Notes: generated by a model from the letters alone, not told the origin. Counted from the stretch's first letter, positions 22,839 to 36,048 are shown. The stretch: DNA of 64,000 nucleotides from Trichaptum fuscoviolaceum (GCA_910574455.1 CAJSYZ010000009.1:4419040-4483039); one strand, 5' to 3'. Numbers and translations are program-made.

Positions 22839-24176
22839 CAGCCGGTTACAAAAAATGATCGTCACTCTGTCACATTGTGTCACACTTTCCGGACAGTTGT
22901 CTTTGCAAATTCGCATTATTGCATGAAAATACAATACAATAATTCTACAAACTATGCCATATGAGAGAGAAGCTACATGGCTATAGATTGAGAACACTAA
23001 TAAAAAATTAGTATCTAGTTGGACCTCCGTGTGATGCAATAACTGAAGTAACACGATCCGGCATTGAAGATATGAACCTGCTTATGTCATTGCCTGTAAT
23101 TCCTTCCCAAACCTCGAGACATGCTTTCTTCAAATCCACAATATTTGTTGGGACCCGGGGCAATGCCCTCAACCGTGTTTTGAAGAGGTACCATAGGTTT
23201 TCAAGAGGACTAAGGTCCGGTGATGAAGGTGGATGTGGGAAAGTTAAAACACCAGCTTTACAGAACCAGTTAATGGTTTTTTTCGCCGTATGGCAACGAG
23301 CATTGTCCTGCTGAAAGAGCATAAAGCTTCGTTTGCCCTTTAGCTTGTTGTAGAAATCCAAAAGAGGTCCATCCAAAACCTGATCTGCATAGCGGTCTGC
23401 TGTCATTCCACCTCCCTTCCCTCCTGGATAGTCAAGACAAATTAACGGGCCTCGGATTCCATCTGCTATGCATGCCCAGACCATAACCCTAACAGATGAC
23501 TGACTGAAGGTTGGTATTACACAATCTTCATCATATGCTTCATCTGCTGTGCGGGTGACGTAGATAGAGCCTTTATTGTCACCAATGTAGACATAGCATT
23601 CATCGGACCAGATGACATGTCGCCAATGAAATCGTGTCCAATGCTTGTACTGGCGAGCCCATCTCAGGCGCTTTAGTCTATGTTCTCGGCTGACATAGAA
23701 CTTGCGACGGGCCTTCCTCCGATGCAATCCGAACGAGGCTAGCTCAGTCCGGACGGTATTTGCATGTACATTGGGTATAGTCATTTGTCCAAGCCTTGCA
23801 AGCAGCATTCGTCGATTCTTTATTGCGTCAAACTTCAGGTGTCGTTTAGCGCGGTCCGATAGCTTCTTCTTTCGACCACGGCCGGGGCGATTGTGTGTAG
23901 TGCCGGATTTTAAATAACGTTGCCAGAGTGATTGGCAGGTGGTTCTTTTTTGCCCAAATAACCTAGCTGCTTCGGAGATTTTTTTACCGGCAAGTATAGC
24001 ACCAATGATTCTGTTCTTTAGAGGAGAGTCAAGCTCAGACCTTTGACTCTTTAGACGTGCCATAGTGGGGGGAGAAAGCAAGCTCGATGTCGAGCACTAC
24101 CTTGCACAAAGTGCATGTACTACATGAGGCATGTCACACGCGTCACAGGGTGACGATCATTTTTAGTAACCGGCTG
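22839..24176 (-). mobile_element. Intact Tc1/mariner-type transposon (1,338 bp)
   Basis: TA dinucleotides flank it (22837-22838 and 24177-24178). The terminal inverted repeats begin CAGCCGGTTAC and continue as nearly identical AAAAATGATCGTCAC with a few mismatches. The transposase ORF fills the interior on the - strand without a stop. It lies in the upstream flank of copy C. Confidence 0.95.
23008..24081 (-). CDS. Tc1-like transposase, DD34E (357 aa)
   Basis: N-terminal helix-turn-helix regions end in a basic stretch (RPGRGRKKK, about residues 65-73). The catalytic triad is D160 (IWSDECYV), D259 (FQQDNARCHTAK) and E294 (SPDLSPLENLW), with 34 residues between the last two. Length is typical of Tc1 transposases. 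The ATG at residue 7 (MARLKSQ) is an alternative start. It would cut and paste the surrounding element at TA sites. Confidence 0.95.
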   Translation of the reverse strand: MLSPPTMARLKSQRSELDSPLKNRIIGAILAGKKISEAARLFGQKRTTCQSLWQRYLKSGTTHNRPGRGRKKKLSDRAKRHLKFDAIKNRRMLLARLGQMTIPNVHANTVRTELASFGLHRRKARRKFYVSREHRLKRLRWARQYKHWTRFHWRHVIWSDECYVYIGDNKGSIYVTRTADEAYDEDCVIPTFSQSSVRVMVWACIADGIRGPLICLDYPGGKGGGMTADRYADQVLDGPLLDFYNKLKGKRSFMLFQQDNARCHTAKKTINWFCKAGVLTFPHPPSSPDLSPLENLWYLFKTRLRALPRVPTNIVDLKKACLEVWEGITGNDISRFISSMPDRVTSVIASHGGPTRY

Positions 24177-24718
24177 TAGATGGGTGTCGTTCACCGTGCG
24201 CTGCTGAGCCAAACTGGTGTCGCCCTTTGTCGCCGATGGATCGCGTTCTTCCGCCTCCCTTCATCACCGCACAATACGAGAGGTAATTGACTCCCTTTGC
24301 CTTCTGATTCTGCTACTTCATCATCGAGCCCACGCTTATGACGCCCCGTACATCAGTCTTGGCTCTATCCCGAGGGCCAGGAACACGTGGCATAGTCTGG
24401 TGATGGTGAAACCCAGAAGCACTATGGAAATCCTATTCGGACGTTGGTTGTGATGGAATGGCAAGGTTTCATGTTTAAGGTTCGCAAAAGATGTAATGAG
24501 AAGTACATACATCGACTTCAAGTTTGCAAGATATCCGACCTCTCAAAGTGCCGAAGATTCGGATCAGCGCTAGAAATAGACCTTCTATTACTGCTGTCAT
24601 CCGCAACCGTGACCCTGCCTTGCGTTGTACGCGTGTTCTATATTAGAGTCCTGTCCCACTAGCTACGACGATTCTCCTTTCTCCCACTTCTCACATCCTT
24701 CTGCTTGCAGTCGACGAT
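24177..24718. other. Upstream flank of copy C
   Basis: It is homologous to 12,790-13,270 and to 63,808-64,000; no gene. It presumably includes the copy C promoter. Confidence 0.5.
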
Positions 24719-27700
24719 ATGTCTGGTTCGTCCTTTCTTACTGCGAGTTATGGCTCCTGCTGACGAACTTTCGCAGATCCAGAAATAGGTTTGCAGTCAC
24801 CGGTAGCTCACAGCCAATGAGATATCGATGACGTCTAGGTGTCAATTCGACGCAAGTGCCGAACGACATCCTTCTCCGACTTGTGGGCGCCACCGAGGAA
24901 ATCCGCGACCTTCTTCGCCAGAAGGCAGGTCAAGGAAATGGTAAGATGCGATTCCCCAGAGCTTCAACGCACGCTGATTCTCAACTCAGAGACAGCTCAG
25001 CAAATCGACCAAGCTTTACAGCAAGACGAAGATTCACCAAAAGTAATGGTCGCTTCTCAGGATTCTCCCAACGATGAGACGGAGATCAACGATCACAGTA
25101 AGTAATTTTATATGTAAGATGATGGTTACTGTCTTGGCTCAGATATATAAACAGACAATTGGCCAAGCTTTGAGAAGATAGCGCAATATAGACTCAGATG
25201 TGCGAAGCACAAAAGGTATTCGAACTCGAACTATCTCATCAAACGAGCCTAGTAACATGAACTTCTATTCAAGCGAGTGTAAGAAGATGCAGGTGGAGGT
25301 ACGTACCAGCCCTTTATCGAGCAACTATCTGGAAGTGAGAAAGTATAGTTGGGATGCTTCGTTGCACACTTGGGAATTGTCGGGGGCGACAAAAAAGAGA
25401 TTGAAGAGGCAGACCCGCTGCGGAATGGATTGATTGATCCCATGCAATATCTGGAGAAGGCTTTCGATGCGACTACCGATGGTACGTGGTCCTATCTTGT
25501 AGGCGAAGCTATTGCATTATTGCCGACGGTTTGTTAGAGAGACCAACTGCGATGAACGAAGTTCAAAAGTCCTTCAGTGGGCTTATTGTCTTCGTTCGTT
25601 ACTTCGTTCGTTACTTCGCTTACAGCCCGCATCAGAAAGATGCAGTATATCCTGATAAAGTCGAACAATGGTGGAACATCACTCGTGTGAGTTCAGAGTA
25701 TCTACGGCATATGCGAGGGATTAATCCTTCTACGCAAAGGATGGATATCTCAAAATCCGCAGTAAGGATCAAATTCCATCAACCCGCAGCTTGATCTCTA
25801 ATGATGCGTGTTTCAGACTTCGTATATCATGGTAAATTTGTCGCATGCTTGGAATTCATCCACGACGTCTTCTTCTCGGAGTTGGAAATGGCGATGGGCG
25901 CCGTCATTGAAGCACTGACAACATTCGAAGAGAAATGTAAGTAGTTTAGTGCGTGTGATAGTCCTGTATTGATACAGTTCTCTAATGGTGGCCGTCTTGA
26001 TTATCACATAGCTGCGAGTGAATGGCTAGCGAGGCAGAAGATAAAGGACTACGAAAGCTGGTGTGCGGAATACATAAAGATTGTCTTCCCATACTCGAAT
26101 CGGATCAGAGAACAGGGCGGTTGGCCAGAGCCCCATGAGTACGAGTACTTCGGGAAACGACTCGCGGAGCACAGAAGGTATGGCATCCCGTATACGTATC
26201 ACTATCCGATCTGACATGCTCGTCTTTAGATTGTGTGAGGACATGCGGGTAGAGGTAAGTAAGTAGCTTCTGCAAATCAGATGTTGCTTTAACAACATTT
26301 CAGTTGGACCACCTTGCAACCCACTATATTATTATCGGAGGTGACAACGTGGTCATAAAAGCGACAAATATGCTCAAGGAGGAGCTACTCTCTCATGCTC
26401 AGTATCTTGAGTATGCCCTTCTTGTTCGACCACGAGGTTGGTAATATGCCATGTGATGGGCGAGCAAACTCTAATATGCAGTTTTAAAAGATTTCCGAAC
26501 GAAAATGAGTAACGTGATTCAAAGCCTGCTATTTGCTGTCATTCGCTTTCAAAGCAGTCTCTATCATCAAAAACACGCGTTTTACTTCCGAAAAGTCAAG
26601 CAATGGGTAACTTGTACATGGGTGAGTACCGCGTCTATGGTGGACATGTAACATTGATTCATCGACGCATAGATCGGAGCACACAGAATTTTGAGTATGC
26701 AAAAAGGAGATTGTCGGTGGTGACTGTATTTCTGACGGTATCGCTTCTCTAGGTTTGTTGCAACGCGGGGAAGAGTTTCAATGCATGTCTTACGTCTGCA
26801 ACACTTTCCTTTCCGAATTTGACCGCGCGATGATCGGTATGACGCAGTGGGAACTAGATAAATCGGAAGAGAAGTCCTTCAGCGCAGTACCGGAAGAACT
26901 GAAGACGTTCGGAAAGGAGTGTAAGCAGCTTAGCATGCATCATATTATACTATCTCTGACTGCAAACTAGCCCTACCGAAATTCCTTGTCGACCAAATGG
27001 AGAGGGACACAACACGATATATCAATTTGACAACAATTGCCACCTTCTTTTCTAGCGTGACGGCGACCACACTCCAGTTCACGTACGCGCCAACGGACTC
27101 GGAACCGTCGAACTCCTTGAGAGGAGTAGTCAATCTTTTCTGGTTCTTGTCGCTAGTCTTCAGTGTATCGTCGGGTGTGAGTAGCTTGCTGGGATTGACG
27201 TGGAGGAAGTCTTCGATGTGCGTGATATTTTTCATCTACAATCCAGGCAATACTGATAAGCGTTAAAGATACGACTCTCGTGTTCCTCCGAAATTGATTC
27301 GCATGTGGTTCAATAAGGCACCCATGCTGTTCCTGATTATCGCAGCTGTCGCTTTCGTCATTGGACTAAATATGTTTGCATACTTGTCTCTTCAGGTTCG
27401 TCATAACATTAAAGATTCAGAATACAGTCTAATATATAGCCAGCCACGATATGTCTCACTCTCAACGACCATTCTCACCGGAATGCACGGCGCGTGCTTA
27501 CTGACCGTTACGACTTGGTTTATATACCAACTTAAGCATGACTCAGTCTGGGCGAAGTGGATTGGAAAGGTATTACAGTGGATTAGAGGTCTCAGAGTTT
27601 GGATGTGGATCAGGAATGCTTGGGAGTTGATCGGGAAAGCCTGGAAGTGGATTAAAGGTCCAGAAATCTGGAGATGGGTTCGACACCCACGGCAACAATA

Positions 27701-29781
27701 CCGTGAAGATCTGCATCTGCAGCGCAACGTCTTCTGGTATTTCCGCCTTTTCGAGGTGACGCCCAGTTCAGGCTGACACTTTAGTGTAGGGCATTCGGGA
27801 TCGACAACCGCGTAGCGCAGTTAAACTGCCGCATAGACTGCGGCCTGACGAAAAGGCCGCCTACAAGTGCCGCCGCTGCCGCATGCAGCCGCCTACAAGT
27901 ATCGCCGCTGCCGCATGCATGACTGCAGACACGGAACCAATGATAAATAAGATAAAATACTGTAGAAATTAATGAAGTCATTGCATGTGCCACAGCTGTC
28001 CAAACTGCCGCATGCAGTGCCGCCTACCTGTCAAAACTGCCGCCTAACTGTCAAAAATGCCGCATGCAATCCCTGGCACAGCCACTGAAGTGCCGCATAC
28101 ACTACCGCATACAGGCTTTGAAGACTGCAGTCAAGCTGCATGCAGAGTTGCAACGGGGTCCCGAACCTTCCCAAAGCGTACTAGACTCAGGTACAAACAC
28201 AGCCATGCATTCAGTTTCCCACAGCCACTCATCAAATTGTAGATCTTGCATACGACAATATGATTACTTGCATAGCAGAAGTAGTTTAGATAATAGATAT
28301 AAAACAATCACAGTACTGTCTATTGTAATGTACTAATAAGATATAAAATAAATGATAATTAACTACAAGAAATAGAGACCAAAATGGCACATGTATAGAA
28401 GGTGTAGGAAGTCGATGAGAAGTCTTCGTAAAACTTGTCAATGCCCGTTACCCGGTTTTCGGTAATCCTTCAAGTTGTCCGCTTGTCCCCTCAGGCTGTT
28501 CTCGGACACCAAGTCACACAGTATATTTGTCCTGATTTTAACTTAACAACACTTAATATAATTCTTTCAACTAACTTAATACACCCAATGTTGACTTAAG
28601 TAAATTTTATGAGAATATATTTACTAAAGAGTGACCCAGACCATACTAGTAGTCTCGTGACATTTATTTGGTCTTAGGTAGATCTGAGATATTATCGGGG
28701 CTCTTGCCCCCGGTCACTTACGAGACCGTAGGCGGCACTTTGTACAATGACCGCCTACGCCTACTAGTACTGCATGCGGTCCTCTATAGAAAGTGCCGCC
28801 TACTGCATGCGGCAGCGGCGGTAGTACTTGTGCGGCTGCATGCGGCAGCGGCGGCACTTGGAGGCGGCCTTTTCGTACAGCCGCATAGACTGGGAGCGGG
28901 ACTGGCCAGGGCCGTATCTTCTTTCCCAGCTCATCCGCTGCAGTGTATGTCTGACCAAGAATTGCTGGCTGGCAACAAAAAAGGCTCTTTCGGATCTTAG
29001 TCATACTGTCTGGGCGCATATATGCGTGCCCTCTCATACAGGAGACGCAGGAGACGACATTGAGAGGGGAGAAAGTGGCAGACAAAAGGAAGCGGAAGCA
29101 CCAGAGGAAACTTCCTCGGAGACCCCTGCCGAGAAAGCGATGAGCGAGTTCCGTGAATCTTTGCGGAAGATCTTTAGTGACACCAATTGCGTGAATTTCA
29201 TCATGGAGAAAATTGACTTCTGGGAAGACGAGATGTAAGGACCTCCATTTCTGTAAATGACAAGCCTACTAAATTGAATTAGCATCGATGATGACGACGA
29301 CTTCAAACAGCGGTTCAAGAGTTTGTTCTGGGGCTACCCGGATCTCTTTGATACACTGTGCGGAGAGCTTCGCCCCGCATTGGTTAAAGCGCGCGAGAAG
29401 GAAGAGGAAGAGGAGGAAGAGGAAGATATGTCAATGGGACACGCCGACAATGGTCCTATAGTACCTGAAGCCACGGGCCAAGACAAGCACGGCACCACTC
29501 CTGTCCCAGCCCAATCAGGCCAGACTGTTCCCCTTGATGAAATGCCAGGATCATTGGATGTGACGCAGATAGATGCTCGGCCGGATAGCCAAGGTCAACT
29601 AGACAACCATCCTCCCACTCTGGATGACCACGTCTTGTTTATTGGTTCGGGAAACACAGACGCATTGGAGCCTACGTCTGGCGACTCGATCCCGCAGATG
29701 GAACCAGAAGCGAGAGCTACAACAACTAACGAGATCGAGGAAGTCCTGTCCACACTGGAGACCAAAGACGACGGATTGTGA
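24719..29781 (+). pseudogene. Membrane-protein family, copy C (disrupted by an insertion)
   Basis: Exon structure follows copy B, including 22-nt microexons at 25740-25761 and 26673-26694 (both with GT donors), the duplicated helical module, the TM exons (26,970-27,760) and the acidic tail ending at 29781. The exon starting near 27,789 is interrupted after 27,840 by a 1,043-bp element and resumes at 28,884. The insert carries stops in all frames, so the protein would be truncated after the membrane domain unless the insert is spliced out. The start exon is unresolved, as in copy B. Confidence 0.7.
27841..28883. mobile_element. MULE-like non-autonomous element with 9-bp TSD
   Basis: CATAGACTG is duplicated (27832-27840 and 28884-28892); copy B has one copy of this site. 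The terminal inverted repeats are about 52 bp with four mismatches and share ACGAAAAGGCCGCCT. GCTGCCGCATGCAGC-like words recur inside. There is no ORF of note. Nine-base duplications are characteristic of Mutator-like elements. Confidence 0.75.
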
Positions 29782-31065
29782 ATAGTGCAAAGCAAGGAGA
29801 GTTCGCGATAGAAATGTCAGAGGTTGTAGAACGGGTATGTATAGTGAAATTTTCCAGTGAAGTCTTGAGATTCACATGTATAGGATTCCTTTCCACTGAG
29901 TAAGCTGGACGTGTTCGTATAGAGTTCAGTGATTGCTGTTTTTCATTTCATATTTCTTGTTTAGTAAATTTTGCTATGTAGTCTACCTTTGCCGTTGCAA
30001 TAATGATGGAAGTTAAACCTTCAGCTTATGTGCACTAAGAAGCCTCAATCGCTTATTAACTTCGCAATATCTTGCTCAATATGACAGAGCAAGATTCTAT
30101 TGATATCAAGCTGACAGCAGACGACGATACATAGATGAGAGCATGATTTGAAGCACACACTGACAATAAGATCCAATCTCCCTATACATACAACCTACGT
30201 TAAAAGCATATCTGGAAAGAAATCGATAACAGTAAACAAGTTCATGTATAAGAGCATTAGTCATATCAAGAAGTACGCCCCATGAGCCACAATGTAGCAA
30301 TGAATAGTGTCACTTGCCTCACGCAGGCAAGCGTTCGCTAGGAAAGCGAAGCTTACCGGGCCCACCTAACCTGAAAGTATGTACGCATTGATATGTGAAC
30401 TTCATACTGAGAGAATGCGGAAAGTTCGATAACAGATCCGGGTGGAAGCTGAAGATATGGAGGAGATGAATGAAGGGCGAGTGTGAAATTGAGAAGTACC
30501 AAAATACTTGAGGTGCGTGAGCGGATAGTTCAGTGGCTTGACGAAGGATTCCGTTTGTACTGTGTTTTCTGAACCATCCTCCAAAGCTCATCGTCCTCTC
30601 TCTTCCCTGATACAAACAAGTGAAGACTTCCACCAGAAGGTTCGTCGGCCTTGTCAAGGTACACACGCTCACATTGTCCCTCACACGACGTCCAGTGGAA
30701 TTAGAGCTGCAGACGTGCGGCTTAATGATGAGGTATACTTGACCCATTGCACAGATCGCCGCACAGAACAGCAACGGGGCAGCGGTAGGAATCAAGCCTG
30801 GACGTGCCCATTCGGATAATCAAGTTAAGTAAGGGTTGATAAGCAACTACGGTGCAGAGAGGGTTTCGCAATACAGTAAGGAGACGCGAGGGAGATGTGC
30901 AATTTAAAGATTAAGAAAAGGTTGTTCTTGTACGAGTTGTGGAGCGGTGGCGAAGCGAAAAGGTAAAAAAAAGAAAAAAGATTTGGGTTGTGATCGAGCG
31001 GAGCGTAAGTACGGATAACGCGAGTTTGGGGAGGGATTATGTCATCAAGCATATCATGAGGTAGT
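29782..31065. other. Unit-3 spacer, first part
   Basis: It is homologous to 17,226-18,440; no gene supported. Confidence 0.5.
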
Positions 31066-32629
31066 ACACAACGATGCGCGGCACACATAGCCTGGAGGTT
31101 TTTACCACATATGGTATGGGTGAGTTGCACATGTGACTATCAGTCATGTGACATTTGGTAGCGAGAAAGCTACGTCGATGGTACCATCGTGGAGCCATAG
31201 GCCCTGGCAGCCACCTGGCCTGGTTCAGCTGGCTGCTTCATGGAAAAAAAGCTGACAGCCAGCTGACGCAAAAGATGACAGCTCTTACCATTAAACATGG
31301 TTGCTTTTGATGCATCAATTTTTTTTCCGGTTTCACAAAATGGGATTTAAAAAACAATATATATATTATTGCTAGAAAATACAAATATCTAATTATTATC
31401 TACACATCTGAGCAGCAAACATCGAAAAGAAAAGAAGATCAATAAAAAGCATCTCAGAGAAAGAAGACCACAGAACAGAGGGAGAAAGAGCATCCATCTT
31501 GCACAACAGAAAGCATACAGAATAAGCCCCAGAGAGATCACAAAGCAACACTCCAGAGCTTCTTTTGACCATTCACCAGTCCAGATGGTAACCGAGTTCA
31601 TTAGAGCCTTCAGAGGTAGAGCAGATAATTTGATGGGACATGATGAACAAGAATGCACGACATCTTGCTCCATCCGGAAAAGCGAGAACAGGCAGTACAG
31701 GAAGACAGCGGAGTCCTCAGCCTTCGTAAGGTGAAGACCGGGCCTTAGAGGAGAGTTGACGAGACAAAAAGCAGGTGAGCACTAGGTAAGCGGGAAGCAG
31801 AGTATGTGGAATGCGGAGAAATGTCCCGCAAGGACATGCAACGATGTTACAAACCAGCGGCAATAGGAGCAGCAGCACCATCAACTTCGATGTAGATGCA
31901 GCCACGCTGGTAGGTAGACAAGGGGACACAGAGCTCAAAGTCAAGTGTGAGAGAGGTGTTGCCAGTAAGCGGCGTCGATGGCAATCAGACGCTGCTTCAA
32001 CCATCGTCGTCGTTGAAGGGGAAAGGGTGAGACTTGAGAAGAAGAGGGGACAGTCGGTGGAGTTGAATCTTCCGACAACGGCTTTAACGAGCTGGCCTGC
32101 GCTGTCATTGTTGCGGACGTCGTTGGCAGAGAGTGAGGACAGAGGTGAGGGCCATTTTTTTGTCGTACGACTTGTATGTCAGTCACATGACTGGTTCTCT
32201 CAGGCTAGCTTAGGGCAGGTACCAATGGACTTAGAGATCATCAGACTCGGAGTCCTTCAGAGTTTCCTCACAAAAAGTAGTAAGTTTTTCTCACGAAAGA
32301 GAGCATGTGGCAGGAAAGTCTTGTCACGTCCACCGACGCACTTGGCTAACACTTGGATCCTATTTAGGTACTATGTGTATGTAAACAACCAGCAAACATG
32401 TGTCCGTGGGTCTGCCGCCAAGATGACCGTGTGATTTGGCAACAGGATCCCTGACCAAGTGTGGACCATGTAGAGGCCCTTTGAATTCTATCCTTCTTAC
32501 AACCCGCGTGCAACTTGGTGAAAAAATAATGGCAACTATATAGATATTTCCCATCAACCAAGTTTACTAATTTACTATCTACCCAGATTTAGCAACCAAG
32601 ACCTGGCCACCCTTTTTTGGGTTCGTGGT
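31066..32629. mobile_element. Unidentified 1.56-kb insertion present only in unit 3
   Basis: Sequence on both sides matches a continuous stretch of unit 2 (near 18,440). The ends show a short imperfect inverted repeat (TACACAACGA against TACACCACGA). No clear target duplication is visible. It holds a 207-codon ORF (31,811-32,434) that I do not recognise. Confidence 0.4.
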
Positions 32630-33599
32630 GTAGGAGGGAGAGGGATGATTGAGCGCGGGGATTTCCAGAGGGAGATGTGACAGATGAAGAGGGGGAAGGA
32701 TGGTCTTGTCGACTTGTATACATCTCCAGTCTCGTGTTGTAAGAACATTCCCAGACGGACCAGCCCAACTACCCGGACCTTGTGCCGGCCATGACGCACC
32801 CACTCCGCTCAGCCACTGACGATCATCGCCGATCCTCAGCAGTCGATGCCGTCCAATAGGCCTTCCGGATCTGGATGACCAAGAAAGAGTCAGTGCGTCT
32901 GCGCTAAGTGGTTGGTGACGGCACGCTTGTACCCCTGCAGTGAAGAGAACGGCATGACGGACCGTATAGTTTTCCCTTCCCTTCCACCCATTCCCTCCTG
33001 CTCATCATCTTGCGCTTTTGTCTTCTGTTGACAACACAGTCCAGCCCGGCTGGTTATGTGCTGCTCCACGAGGCGCGCGCACCTGCACAAAAGCTATGTA
33101 GCTTGTCTGTCAAAGGGCGAAGGTTGTCTGTTCCAAGTGATAAAACGTGGGGCTGGTGAGATAGAAGAAAGACGGAGATGAATGCATCGTACTTTCGAGT
33201 CGGAGCCTTCACAATGCCACTGCACATTCCCCAGCGCTCAATATAGTCATTGGTATCCTTAAGCCCCTCGGTTGTCAGCTTGAAGGCCGTTAAACTGCGC
33301 GTTGCCGCCGACTGACATCATCTGAAAGAGTTGGTGGACACAAAGGCGAGTCACTGTTCAACGAGGCGTCGTAGAAGAGTCGAGGGTGCAGGCGAAGACA
33401 AGCAAGACGATGATGGTGGCGCGCAAGCCATTGCCTCATTGGGTATGCACAACACAGCAAAGTATTTTTATTCTTATTTCCCAGAACAAAACAGAAAGCA
33501 ATCTTCCACAAATTATTGTAAGACCAGCTACCTGAAATCTCACAGACTTCTCCGCCTTTTAGGCCTGCACAATGAGGCTAAACTAGCTCTGCTCTAAAC
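32630..33599. other. Unit-3 spacer, second part
   Basis: It is homologous to 18,450-19,300; no gene supported. Confidence 0.5.
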
Positions 33600-35305
33600 T
33601 CATTTCCAAGCTGACTGGGAGCCGGCGAGTCAACGGCGTGCGCGAAAAACAACAGCAGTCCATCGAGATACGGAACGGTGGCACCCGGTGCGCTGCAAAG
33701 AGGCGAAACAAGGCGCAGAACACTGGTCTGTTCTCAGGGAAGTCATTCTTGAACAGCAGGATACCGAGGATCACAGGATGGGCCTACTCCAGTGGGATAG
33801 CCTACGTATTCTTGAGAATCATGCGAGAGACGGCACCTACGGTGTTCTCATGTGCGTTGAGCTTTGCAGTGGGTGCATTGGAACGGGCCTCAAAGACTGG
33901 GCGAAGGGTAGCGAGCAAGTGGTAAGAGATCGACCGTGTCTGCTCTATGAGGATACCGACGGCCATTCGGGCTCATCGTCAGAAAGATTCTGGTAGAAGA
34001 GCTTGAAGAGAGGCTGCGTCGAAGGCAAGGTTGATTCCTATGAACATCGATTGCTGAGTGAGCATCTTTCCCTAGGGACAGACTGTTGGCCTACGCTATA
34101 CAAAGGGACAAGAGGAATGACGTACTTTGAATTTTGAGATGAGAGGGGAGATGGTATGGAAGGCTAGCACAAAGTCGGCGCTGAGTACGGCGGTGAGGTC
34201 TACCACAAGGTGACTAGCGGAAGACATCAACACCGAGCCGTACTCTGCCTGGTCATCCATCGACTCATGGGCCTGGTCCGGGTCCGGATCTTGATCTTGG
34301 TGACTAAGCGCCTTTTGTTCCGGGATCTGAATAGCGATGTTGCAGAACTCTTTCAGGTCTACGGAACGAAACTTAGAGGAAGTCAAAATGTTAGAAATTT
34401 GCGAAGCACTTACTGCATTCAAAGAACGCAGGACAAACAGTTTGAGGCAACGCAGTGAACAGCGACGATAGACCTAAATAGGGAGGTGGAAGTCAGTATC
34501 AGTCGCGGAAACATGCAGGTGTCGTCATAATCAGAACAGAATCCATATTGTGTCAAAGTGAGCTGAGTTAAATGAGCTCATAGTGGATGATCGTACGCGT
34601 AAGTAATACTCACTTGCCATCCTCGGTCTCATCCATGTCAAGTAGTGGCACCAGATCGAGCACGATGAGGCCGTACAGCGATCGCCAGTCCTGCGGGATG
34701 CCCAGTTTGTCGAAGGTCCTGATGACCTCCAGGATGCTCCCTGGCGCGTTCATTTATATGCCGTCGGAGTAAGGAAGGAGCTGGGAGAGGAGCTGGAGCA
34801 CAGATGGCTTGATGTACGACAGGAAGTGTTGGCTTGTCGCGGCGAAGACGGTGCCGATGGCGTCTACGGCGATGGCTGAATTGACCTCAGAGAGATTGTC
34901 GGCGCTGATCGACCAAGTGCCGTCGAGTTGGCGTTCTCGTCGTCAAAATCGATAGCCGGAGTTAACTGGCTGATGCAGTGGGCGAACTCGTCTCCTAAAA
35001 AACTCGCTATGACGCCGAAGAAGAGGAAGGTGTAGTCCGGAGGCGTGCGTCCCCCGTCCTGATGGAAGGCCTGCGCCATCATATCTGCGAAGTGCGCGTG
35101 GAGTGCCTTTCTTCCTACACCGTTTGCGAATGTACCAGCTGCTTCCAATGCAGTGCTTCTCTGTTCCGTGTGTTTGCCGTCGCCAGAGGTCGAGGAAATA
35201 CTTCAGCTTGTCCATTGGTACGAACGACGGCAGGAGGCAAAGAATGCGCGGTAGACCCATTCACGCCAGTGAAGACAGCCTTAGCATTGGGGGTGAAGGC
35301 TCTAG
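33600..35305 (-). pseudogene. Kap123/importin-4-like karyopherin pseudogene (unit 3)
   Basis: It has the same karyopherin fragments as 19,296-21,185, including the same TAA between the QLLPYSDGI and LEVIRTF regions. About 34,430-35,190 is almost base-identical to 20,300-21,060, while the parts toward the 3' end of the pseudogene differ at many positions. The gene was therefore dead before the two units separated, or the dead sequence was copied between them. Confidence 0.78.
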
Positions 35306-36041
35306 AGTTGCTTTATGAGCAGTGCAAGGTAGCTCTTGACAACGTCTGCAGGAGCTCGAGCAGCACGGCAGCGCGTCGCGTGCAGTGCGTGCGTCGTGGA
35401 ATCGGCACTGAGCACCATGATGGATGAGATGAGCGCAGAGTGCGTGCTGGTGCGCTTATTCAGAGCACGCCGGCATCGTGGTCTTGAAGTCCGGACTCGA
35501 TGAGCGGCCAAGCAGCGTCGAGTATTCCGAGTGAGCGGTAAGGCGACACTGAGCAGCATCCTCGCGCCGCAACGTGCGCACTCGACATGCCGTACTTGAT
35601 GATGCTGCTGAGCGTCGGGAAGATTTGTACTGGCAGAAGTTAAATTGAGAGCGGTCAAAGGCTCGGCTCCGTCCAGTTGACAGAGCGTCCTGCATTCTTT
35701 ATCAGTACGAAACTCCTTGTGATGTTCAGAGCCACGCACCAGGATCATCAGCTTCTTGACGACATCAAAGACGCGCCCAGCTCTCTGCTCACTGCCCGCA
35801 ACCTACACTGCCCTCTATTCCTGGAAATCCCGGAGGTCCTCCTTCTCCAAGTCGCTCAAAATGCACGTCACCGACGGAGGCGCGAACCTTGCCGTTCTCT
35901 GGATCTTGCAGGAGGCTCTCGAAGCTCTGATGATGTTGTGATGTGCTCCTGGATTCCTTCAGCGGAGATTTAAAGGTAAGAGGTACAGCTAGTGAAATGA
36001 AAGTCGCGTTAATCGTCACACTGGCGCTGCCACATCCGTGA
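35306..36041. repeat. Unit-3 copy of the segment next to the Kap123 pseudogene
   Basis: It closely matches 21,186-21,940 up to the point where the 27.5-kb block begins. Confidence 0.6.
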
Positions 36042-36048
36042 CCGTGAC
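36042..36048. repeat. Target-site duplication, left copy (CCGTGAC)
   Basis: CCGTGAC is repeated at 63553-63559. Units 1 and 2 carry a single continuous GACCGTGACT at this site. Confidence 0.7.

Noticed and set aside
31130..32200. CAGTCATGTGAC inverted pair as terminal repeats of the 1.56-kb insertion
   Set aside because: The pair lies inside the limits set by comparison with unit 2, so it does not mark the ends.
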